Positions 12,956 to 19,226 of a stretch of 42,095 bases of DNA are shown piece after piece. The stretch lies in contig NZ_QWZQ01000027.1 in assembly GCF_003885105.1 (NCBI RefSeq), forward strand, positions 1 through 42,095, given 5' to 3'. The translations under genes were made by a program, and so were the position numbers. Origin of the DNA: Lactiplantibacillus garii. Its GTDB lineage: Bacteria > Bacillota > Bacilli > Lactobacillales > Lactobacillaceae. The notes beneath the pieces are model-generated. The model saw only the letters and a program-made list of their open reading frames with translations. It was not told the origin of the DNA and made no database searches. Every line of letters begins with the position of its first letter. Within the stretch, counting starts at the first letter, position 1.

Positions 12956-12982
12956 GGTTGTTAATACATGAGCAAAAAGTGT

Positions 12983-12998
12983 TTTGTTACTCAATTCA
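12983..12998 (+). promoter_or_regulatory. Shared 16-bp element, candidate LysR binding site (copy 1)
   Basis: TTTGTTACTCAATTCA lies 27 bases before the first MFS start. Its exact reverse complement occurs at 15323-15338 in front of the shikimate dehydrogenase operon, beside the LysR gene. Confidence 0.65.
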
Positions 12999-13025
12999 AA
13001 TTAAAGCAAGGCACGGGTGACTCAT

Positions 13026-14237
13026 ATGACTTCGACAGAACGAATTAAAACGACAATTTGTTTATACCTGAACTACCTCGTTCACGGCATGGCCATCGTG
13101 ATTCTAGCGCAGAACATGACGGTGCTGGGACGACAATGGCACGTTAACGACGCCGGCGTTTCACTGGTCATTTCATCGTTGGGCATTGGGCGCTTGCTAG
13201 TTCTCTACCTCGCCGGCACTTTTTCCGACCGCTGGGGCCGCAAACTATTTGTCCAACTGGGTATTTTGACGTACACGTTGTTCTTCGTGGGAATCGTCAT
13301 TTCGCCCAATATTTACACGGCGTACTTTTTTGGAATTTTGGCCGGCATGGCCAACTCGTTTTTAGATTCAGGGACGTATCCGGCCCTGATGGAGCTATAT
13401 CCCAAGCGCCAGGCTACGGCCAACATTATGATCAAGGCGTTCGCCTCAATTGGGGAACTACTCCTGCCGATTTTAGTGGCGGGATTGGACCACTTTAATT
13501 GGTGGTACGGCTGGTCCTTCCTACTGTGCGTTATTTTGATGGCGGTTAACTTGGTCTTTCTACGCCGGCGGACTTTTCCGCAACTCTCTACGCACCCGGC
13601 TGAAAAAGCGGTTACCGATGCGACCATCAAGACGGCTTGGACCCCCAAAAAGGTTATTTTGGGCGTCGTTCTGACCATCTTCGGTTACGTTTCGATGGCG
13701 ACCTTTTACCTCGTTAGTCAGTGGCTGACTAAGTACGGCAGCGATGTCATTCAGCTAAACTTAGTTCACGCGCGGATGCTGGTCAGCGTTTATAGTATCG
13801 GGTCGATTCTCGGCGTGATCGTGACCGCGGTCCTCGTTGAACGGGTCATTAAACCCGTTTGGTTCATGTTAATGGATACCTGCGTTTCGTTAGCCGCGCT
13901 GTTAGCCTTAACGCTGGTACCCGAGTGGGGCGTGGCCCTAGTGAGTTCCTTTGTTATTGGCTGCTCGGCGGCCGGTGGCGTTATGCAATTAGGGTTAACC
14001 ATTATGAGTGACACCTTCCCGCGGGCGAAGGGCCGGATTACCGGGATCTACTACACGGCCAGCGGGTTAGCGTCCTTCACGATCCCGGTGGTTACCGCCT
14101 GGATCTCGCAGACGGGTATTCAAGATATTATGTGGTTTGACGTGGCCATCGCGGTCGTCGGGGTACTGTGCAGCCTGGTCGTCTTAAGCCTGGTGCACGG
14201 TCGGCAGCCGGTTGAACGGTTTGAAAAAGCAGCCTAA
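13026..14237 (+). CDS. MFS transporter, paralogue of the shikimate-operon carrier
   Basis: About 403 residues with 12 predicted membrane segments and the MFS loop 2-3 motif (AGTFSDRWGRKLF near residue 65). It strongly resembles the carrier at 16275: both have LYLNY..HGM..ILAQNM, VISSLGIGRL, GILAG.ANSFLDSGTYPALME and WYGWSF.LC. It is therefore a plasma-membrane symporter for a related acid such as quinate or shikimate; the substrate is inferred from context. ATG 13026 is preferred, with GGGTG about 7 bases upstream; an in-frame GTG three codons earlier is possible. It is a single-gene unit, linked to the dehydrogenase operon by the shared 16-bp element. Confidence 0.85.
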   Translation: MTSTERIKTTICLYLNYLVHGMAIVILAQNMTVLGRQWHVNDAGVSLVISSLGIGRLLVLYLAGTFSDRWGRKLFVQLGILTYTLFFVGIVISPNIYTAYFFGILAGMANSFLDSGTYPALMELYPKRQATANIMIKAFASIGELLLPILVAGLDHFNWWYGWSFLLCVILMAVNLVFLRRRTFPQLSTHPAEKAVTDATIKTAWTPKKVILGVVLTIFGYVSMATFYLVSQWLTKYGSDVIQLNLVHARMLVSVYSIGSILGVIVTAVLVERVIKPVWFMLMDTCVSLAALLALTLVPEWGVALVSSFVIGCSAAGGVMQLGLTIMSDTFPRAKGRITGIYYTASGLASFTIPVVTAWISQTGIQDIMWFDVAIAVVGVLCSLVVLSLVHGRQPVERFEKAA

Positions 14238-14242
14238 AAATT

Positions 14243-14293
14243 AAAAAGAGTGTCCTCAAAGTTGTTCACGTTGACTTTGAGGGCACTCTTTTT
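14243..14293. terminator. Bidirectional terminator between the MFS and LysR genes
   Basis: AAAAAGAGTG and CCTCAAAGT pair with ACTTTGAGG and CACTCTTTTT (one internal mismatch). A-rich on the left and T-rich on the right, it can stop both converging transcripts. Confidence 0.85.
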
Positions 14294-14299
14294 ATGGCG

Positions 14300-15229
14300 T
14301 TATAACAGCCGGTTTTGGTTGGTGTAGTGTTGCCAGCAGTAACTGCGGCTGAATTCTTGAAAACGGTGAACCGACGGCGTTAAGAAGTGGTTGCGTTTAA
14401 CGATTAAATAAATTTGGTGCTGCAGGGGTTGGTCGGCTAATGGTTTTAACACCACGCTGCTTTGGTCTAGCAGGGGCAGATCCGGCATGATCGCCACGCC
14501 TAAGCCGAAGCGCACGAACCCCGCCATGGTGTGGTCCTCTTCGACTTCGTAAGCAACCTTGGGTTTGACGTGGGCGCTGGCCAGAATTTGGTCGATCAAC
14601 GGCCGCAACCCGCTGTTTTTGGAGAACAGGATCATCGGGTAGGGTGCCAGTTCCTTGACTTGTACGGCTTCTTTTTGGGCCAGCGGGTGCCCGGTCGGTA
14701 ACGCGGCCACGATGGCTTGCTGGACGAGCGGGATAAAGTCGAATAAGTTGGCGGTGGGCTGCTCACCAAGTTTATCGACATTGGAAGCAAGGACCAGGTC
14801 GTACTTTTCGTCGGCCAGGTCCTCTAGCAGTTCGCCGGAGTTGCCCTGGCCGAGTTCAAACGTGACCGCCTGATTTTGCGGGTCCAGTTGAAACTCGGTA
14901 ATGAGTTCGGGAACGAGTTGTTGGCCCATGGTGTACGTGAAGCCCAGGTTAATGTGCCCGGTATCGGGATTCATCAACTGCTGCACGAGTTCGTTGCCTT
15001 GTGATAAATCGTTTAAACTGGCCGTAATATACTTCAAATAAACCGATCCAATCGGGGTTAATTTGATGTTGCGCCCGTCTGGCTCAAATAAAGGGACGCC
15101 AACTTCTTTTTCAAGCTTTTTAATGGCGTAGCTCAAAGAAGGCTGGGAAATGCCGAGGTTCTCGGCAGCCTTAGCCATGTGCTGCGTCCGGGCTAATTCT
15201 TTAAAAAATTCCAAATGCCTAAGATTCAA
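14300..15229 (-). CDS. LysR-family regulator of the shikimate module
   Basis: A 309-residue LysR-type regulator. Its N-terminal winged HTH (1-60) reads NLRHLEFFKELARTQHMAKAAENLGISQPSLSYAIKKLEKEVGVPLF; the remainder (about 90-300) is the periplasmic-binding-protein-like ligand domain. I chose TTG 15229 because GAAAGGGG is about 10 bases upstream and it gives the family's usual N-terminus; upstream in-frame ATGs exist but would add 8-36 atypical residues. It is divergent from the shikimate dehydrogenase operon and convergent with the first MFS gene, and the same 16-bp element occurs before both. The likely co-inducer is shikimate, quinate or a dehydro-intermediate (inference). Its own -35 region overlaps a palindrome, suggesting autoregulation. 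Confidence 0.88.
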   Translation of the reverse strand: MNLRHLEFFKELARTQHMAKAAENLGISQPSLSYAIKKLEKEVGVPLFEPDGRNIKLTPIGSVYLKYITASLNDLSQGNELVQQLMNPDTGHINLGFTYTMGQQLVPELITEFQLDPQNQAVTFELGQGNSGELLEDLADEKYDLVLASNVDKLGEQPTANLFDFIPLVQQAIVAALPTGHPLAQKEAVQVKELAPYPMILFSKNSGLRPLIDQILASAHVKPKVAYEVEEDHTMAGFVRFGLGVAIMPDLPLLDQSSVVLKPLADQPLQHQIYLIVKRNHFLTPSVHRFQEFSRSYCWQHYTNQNRLL

Positions 15230-15290
15230 ACTAATGATACCCCTTTCATTCATAAACAAATTCGATTGATTAAGCAACGTATTCATATTT

Positions 15291-15321
15291 ATTATATTAA
15301 AGCATTTTGTTACGATAACAA
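15291..15321 (-). promoter_or_regulatory. Candidate promoter of the LysR gene
   Basis: On the minus strand TATAAT occupies 15296-15291, with TTGTTA at 15321-15316 (19-bp spacer) or TTATCG at 15318-15313 (16-bp spacer). The -35 region lies in the palindrome at 15307-15321. Confidence 0.45.
15307..15321. promoter_or_regulatory. Palindrome TTGTTA-CGA-TAACAA, candidate LysR operator
   Basis: Perfect 6-bp arms around CGA in the divergent LysR/shikimate dehydrogenase region. The TAACAA half-site recurs as part of the neighbouring 16-bp element at 15323-15338, so two adjacent sites would let the regulator span both promoters. Confidence 0.65.
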
Positions 15322-15322
15322 G

Positions 15323-15338
15323 TGAATTGAGTAACAAA
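15323..15338 (-). promoter_or_regulatory. Shared 16-bp element, candidate LysR binding site (copy 2)
   Basis: TGAATTGAGTAACAAA is the exact reverse complement of 12983-12998. It overlaps a possible -35 (TTGAGT, 15327-15332) for the shikimate dehydrogenase operon; no good -10 is visible (TTTAAA at 15350), consistent with an activator-dependent promoter. Confidence 0.65.
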
Positions 15339-15377
15339 TCAACAAAAAATTTAAAAATATTTTAGGAGTGGATTAAC

Positions 15378-16262
15378 ATGACAGAACGTATTGATGGACA
15401 CACTTTATTAATTGGCTTAATGGCATACCCGATTCGGCACTCGATGTCACCAACCATGCACAACAACGCTTTTGCAAAATTAGGGTTAAATTACGCTTAC
15501 CTGGCTTTTGAAGTGGGCAACGACCAGTTACCTTCTGCCATTGAATCGATTCGGACTCTAGATATGCGTGGGTCGAACATCTCCATGCCCAACAAGCAAA
15601 AGGTGATCCCGTTGCTTGATAAGTTGGACCCGGCCGCTGAAATGGTCGGCGCGGTCAACACGATCGTTAACGATGACGGGGTTTTGACCGGTTACACGAC
15701 CGACGGGATCGGCTTTATGAAGTCCTTAGACGACGAAGGCATTGACATTCGCGGTCACAAGATGACCTTAGCGGGTGCCGGTGGTGCCGGAACGGCGATT
15801 GCGGTTCAAGCTGCCTTAGACGGCGTGAAGGAAATGTCGATCTTTAACCAACACGACGCGGAATGGGAAAACGCTAAGCGCAACGTCGCTTTGATCAACG
15901 AAAAAACCGATTGCCACGCAACCTTACACGAATTAGAAGACCGTGACGATTTTAAGAAAGAAATTCAAAGTTCATTTATCTACACCGATTCAACCGGCGT
16001 TGGGATGAAGCCGTTGGAAGACAAGACCTTGGTTGACGACCCAACCTGGTTTAACAACCCCGATTTAGTGGTCTTTGACACGGTTTACGCACCCCGTGAA
16101 ACTAAGTTAATGCGGGTCGCAAAACAAGCCGGTGTTAAGCACGTCTTTAACGGCTTAGGCATGATGCTGGAACAGGGTGCCGCCGCCTTCAAACTTTGGA
16201 CGGGCGAAGACATGCCAGTTGACTACATCCGTCACATTTTATTCGATGACGATCAAAAATAA
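15378..16262 (+). CDS. Shikimate/quinate dehydrogenase (AroE/YdiB family)
   Basis: A 294-residue NAD(P)-dependent dehydrogenase interconverting shikimate and 3-dehydroshikimate, and possibly quinate and 3-dehydroquinate. The substrate domain has PIRHSMSPTMHNNAF (19-32), catalytic Lys73 in SMPNKQKV, GAVNTIV (91-97) and Asp109 in TTDGIGF. The Rossmann domain begins with LAGAGGAGTA (131-140). It fits the slightly longer YdiB-like branch (about 285-295 aa) better than biosynthetic AroE (about 270). AGGAG lies 9 bases before ATG 15378. It heads an operon with a carrier, a dehydroquinase and flavin-reductase genes but no other aromatic biosynthesis gene, so a catabolic or respiratory role is likely. 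Cofactor preference is not assigned. Confidence 0.9.
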   Translation: MTERIDGHTLLIGLMAYPIRHSMSPTMHNNAFAKLGLNYAYLAFEVGNDQLPSAIESIRTLDMRGSNISMPNKQKVIPLLDKLDPAAEMVGAVNTIVNDDGVLTGYTTDGIGFMKSLDDEGIDIRGHKMTLAGAGGAGTAIAVQAALDGVKEMSIFNQHDAEWENAKRNVALINEKTDCHATLHELEDRDDFKKEIQSSFIYTDSTGVGMKPLEDKTLVDDPTWFNNPDLVVFDTVYAPRETKLMRVAKQAGVKHVFNGLGMMLEQGAAAFKLWTGEDMPVDYIRHILFDDDQK

Positions 16263-16274
16263 TGAGGTTCTAAT

Positions 16275-17507
16275 ATGAAAAATAAGTATATGCCGACTGC
16301 CATCAGCCTGTATTTGAACTATTTCATTCACGGGATGGGCGTCATTATCTTGGCACAAAATATGGAGGCCCTCGCTAAGCACTGGAATACCACTACCGGG
16401 GGCGTGGCCGTAGTCATTTCTTCCTTGGGAATTGGGCGGCTGATCGTATTGCTGGTTTCCGGCTGGTTATCCGATAAGTTCGGTCGTAAGCCGTTCGTTA
16501 TTTTAGGGGTGATCACCTACCTGCTGTTCTTCGGCGGAATCTTAATGAGTACGTCGATTGCGGTAGCCTACGTCTTTGGGATCTTGGCCGGGATTGCCAA
16601 CTCCTTCTTAGACTCCGGGACGTACCCCGCTTTAATGGAAATGTTCCCCGAATCCAAGGGGACGGCTAACGTTATTATCAAAGCTTTCATCTCCGTTGGT
16701 CAGTTTGGGCTACCCCTGTTAGTCAGCTTCTTAGTAGCTGGCAATTACTGGTACGGCTGGTCCTTTATTCTATGTATTGTCGTTTTGTTAGCCAACCTGA
16801 TCTTCATGGCCGCTGCCGGCAAGTTCCCGGTTGCTAACCAGGATGCTAAGGTTGAAGAAAAGGCTGCCGCAGCCGATGATCAACCCGTTTCTAAGGGTAA
16901 CTTATGGTTTGACGGAACGCTGTTCATCCTTTATGGTTACGTTTCACAAGCAACCTTCTACCTCGTTAGTCAGTGGCTCAGTCAGTACGGCGCCAAGGTT
17001 GCCGGAATGGGCGATGCCAGTTCTCGGGCTTTGATCAGTTACTACAGTGTCGGTTCGATCGTCTGTGTACTGGTCACCGCCGCGTTAGCTAAGCGCGCCG
17101 TTAAGGAAATTCAATTTTTAGGGGTTTACACCTTAATTTCGTTCGTTTCATTGCTATTGATGTACTTGTTCCCAACGGCCATCATGTGTTCCATCATGTC
17201 ATTTGTCGTGGGGTTCTCCGCCGCTGGTGGGGTCATGCAACTTGGCTTGACGGTCATGTCGACCTTCTTCCCATCCGGCAAAGGAACGATTACCGGGGCG
17301 TTTTACACGGCCGGATCGATTGCTTCCTTCACGATTCCGCTGGTTACCGGGATGATGTCAACCAACCTGGCCAACATCTTCTTATTCGACGTCATCATCG
17401 CGTTAGTTGGGTTCGTCCTAGCCGTCTTGATTACGGTACGTTACTACCACTTATTTGGTAAAACTAATCAAAAGGGGGTTGCCACTAATGGAGCAACCAG
17501 TCGTTAA
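16275..17507 (+). CDS. MFS transporter in the shikimate operon
   Basis: A 410-residue, 12-segment MFS carrier with the loop 2-3 motif SGWLSDKFGRKPF near residue 70 and a charged central loop (about 190-205, KVEEKAAAADD). It is a close paralogue of the carrier at 13026. It starts 12 bases after the dehydrogenase stop, and its 3' end overlaps the dehydroquinase start by 20 bases, so it is firmly in this operon. Uptake of shikimate, quinate or a related alicyclic acid is the natural inference; product/substrate exchange is an alternative. ATG 16275 has TGAGG 8-9 bases upstream. Confidence 0.88.
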   Translation: MKNKYMPTAISLYLNYFIHGMGVIILAQNMEALAKHWNTTTGGVAVVISSLGIGRLIVLLVSGWLSDKFGRKPFVILGVITYLLFFGGILMSTSIAVAYVFGILAGIANSFLDSGTYPALMEMFPESKGTANVIIKAFISVGQFGLPLLVSFLVAGNYWYGWSFILCIVVLLANLIFMAAAGKFPVANQDAKVEEKAAAADDQPVSKGNLWFDGTLFILYGYVSQATFYLVSQWLSQYGAKVAGMGDASSRALISYYSVGSIVCVLVTAALAKRAVKEIQFLGVYTLISFVSLLLMYLFPTAIMCSIMSFVVGFSAAGGVMQLGLTVMSTFFPSGKGTITGAFYTAGSIASFTIPLVTGMMSTNLANIFLFDVIIALVGFVLAVLITVRYYHLFGKTNQKGVATNGATSR

Positions 17508-18249
17508 ATTACGTAACTTAAGTTTGGGGACCGGTCGTCCCAAGTTGGCCGTCCCGATTACGGGGAAAACGACCGCCGACATTTTAGCCGCGGTCGACCC
17601 CATTAAAGCCGCCGACCCGGACGTGGTCGAATGGCGGATCGATTTCTTTGAAGGCGTGACCGACGTTAAGCAACTTCAACAAACTGGTCAGTGGTTACGC
17701 AGCGCGCTTGGTTCAATTGCGCTGCTGACTACCTTCCGGACTAAGGGTGAGGGTGGCGAACTCGAGCTGAGTGACGCCGATTACTTCACCGTTTGTGAGA
17801 ACGTCTTAGCCGGTAATTTCACCGACGCGTTGGACGTTGAACGGTACCACGACGAAGCCGCCGTTAAGGGCTTGGTTGCCAAGGCCCACGCGAACCACGT
17901 CGTCGTGATCATGAGTAACCACGATTTTGACAAAACGCCGAATAAGAAGGACCTGGTTGGTCGGTTGACCAGCATGGTGGCTTTCGGGGCCGACGTCGCT
18001 AAAATGGCGGTCATGCCGAAATCGGCCGACGACGTGTTAACGCTGTTAGCCGCCACCAACGAAGCCCACAAAACGTTGTCACAACCCGTGATTACGATGT
18101 CCATGGGTGATCTGGGAAAGGTTTCCCGGCTTTCCGGTGAAGTCTTCGGTTCCTGTTTATCCTTCGCGACGGTCGGTGCGGCTTCCGCTCCCGGTCAAAT
18201 TGCGTTGGACCACCTCAGGCCCGAATTAGAAGACTTAAAACTTAGTTAA
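17488..18249 (+). CDS. aroD: Type I 3-dehydroquinate dehydratase
   Basis: A 253-residue class I (Schiff-base) dehydroquinase that interconverts 3-dehydroquinate and 3-dehydroshikimate. Diagnostic residues are VEWRIDFFEG (48-56), the FRTKGEGGE stretch (83-91), catalytic His145 in SNHDFDKTP and Schiff-base Lys172 in VAKMAVMP. The length is that of bacterial AroD. ATG 17488 is chosen because AAAGGGGG lies about 10 bases upstream; it lies within the end of the carrier gene, indicating translational coupling. With the dehydrogenase it links the quinate and shikimate branches, so quinate could be carried to shikimate in three steps using only this operon. Confidence 0.94.
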   Translation: MEQPVVKLRNLSLGTGRPKLAVPITGKTTADILAAVDPIKAADPDVVEWRIDFFEGVTDVKQLQQTGQWLRSALGSIALLTTFRTKGEGGELELSDADYFTVCENVLAGNFTDALDVERYHDEAAVKGLVAKAHANHVVVIMSNHDFDKTPNKKDLVGRLTSMVAFGADVAKMAVMPKSADDVLTLLAATNEAHKTLSQPVITMSMGDLGKVSRLSGEVFGSCLSFATVGAASAPGQIALDHLRPELEDLKLS

Positions 18250-18269
18250 TTAAAAAGGGGGTTACGTGG

Positions 18270-19226
18270 ATGACCGTTGCACAGAAAAAGTACGTTTCGC
18301 AATTTACCATGATGGGTACCGTCATCTCACTGACCCTGTTTGAACCACGACAGACGGTGGTTGAAGCCGTCTACGACTACTTAGCACAAATGGACCGGGT
18401 CTTTTCGGTGAACCGGTCCGATTCTGAATTAAGTGCTGTGAATCAGGACGCGGGGCAGCATGCCGTTACGGTCAGCCCCGGCTGTTTTGACCTGATTCGC
18501 GACGCCGTTGACTATTCCCGGCAACACGCGGACAGCTTTAACGTGTTGATTGGCCCGCTGGTAAAACTATGGAGAATTGGTTTTGGTGGTCAGCAAGTTC
18601 CGGACCAATCCGCGATTGAACAACGCTTACAACTGATGACTCTCGATCAGGTGGAATTAAACGCTACACGCCGTAGCGTTTTCTTGAAACGGGCGGGAAT
18701 GCAGCTCGACCTTGGTGCCATTGCCAAGGGTTACTTTGCCGACCAAATTGTGGCGCAGTTAGCCGGTGTTGGGATCAAGAGCGCCATCGTTAATCTAGGT
18801 GGCAACGTGAAGTTACTGGGTTCCAATCCGTTAAGTCCGGATGGTCAGTGGCAGGTCGGCGTCCAGGCCCCGGCCGCGCCACGGGGTTACCCGGTTTTAC
18901 AGGTGCAAATGTCCGCTAAAACGGTGGTTACTTCCGGGATCTTTGAACGTTACTTCGAAGTTAACGGTCACCGTTATCACCACATTCTGGATCCTCAGAC
19001 CGGTTATCCGGTTGAAAATCAGTTAGACCAAGTGACCGTGATCACTGACCAGTCCGAACTGGCCGAAGTGTTATCAACGGTGACCTACTTTAAAGGACCA
19101 CGAGCCGGGGCAGCTTTGATTGAAAAGCTGCCCGGTACCGAAGCTATTTTTATTGATCGTCAGCAGCAAGTAACGGTTACAAGTGGCTTGCAACCGCGAC
19201 GCAAAGGAGTGTTTTATATTGAGTAA
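18270..19226 (+). CDS. ApbE-family FAD:protein FMN transferase, cytoplasmic form
   Basis: A 318-residue flavin transferase that attaches FMN through a phosphoester bond to a Thr in DxxSGAT-type motifs. Family blocks present are FTMMGTVISLTL (11-22), LDLGAIAKGYFAD (near 149), NLGGNVKLLG (near 173) and TSGIFERYF...HHILDPQTGYPV (near 220-250). There is no signal peptide or lipobox, unlike exported ApbE of respiratory systems, so it acts in the cytosol. AAAAAGGGGG precedes ATG 18270. The next gene, whose start overlaps its stop, encodes an FMN_bind domain with exactly such a motif, so it is the evident target. Confidence 0.92.
   Translation: MTVAQKKYVSQFTMMGTVISLTLFEPRQTVVEAVYDYLAQMDRVFSVNRSDSELSAVNQDAGQHAVTVSPGCFDLIRDAVDYSRQHADSFNVLIGPLVKLWRIGFGGQQVPDQSAIEQRLQLMTLDQVELNATRRSVFLKRAGMQLDLGAIAKGYFADQIVAQLAGVGIKSAIVNLGGNVKLLGSNPLSPDGQWQVGVQAPAAPRGYPVLQVQMSAKTVVTSGIFERYFEVNGHRYHHILDPQTGYPVENQLDQVTVITDQSELAEVLSTVTYFKGPRAGAALIEKLPGTEAIFIDRQQQVTVTSGLQPRRKGVFYIE

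Noticed and set aside
15378-18249. Housekeeping aromatic amino acid biosynthesis genes (aroE, aroD).
   Set aside because: No other biosynthetic aro gene is near, the pair sits with carriers, a LysR regulator and flavin-reductase genes, and the dehydrogenase has YdiB-like length; a catabolic/redox role fits better.
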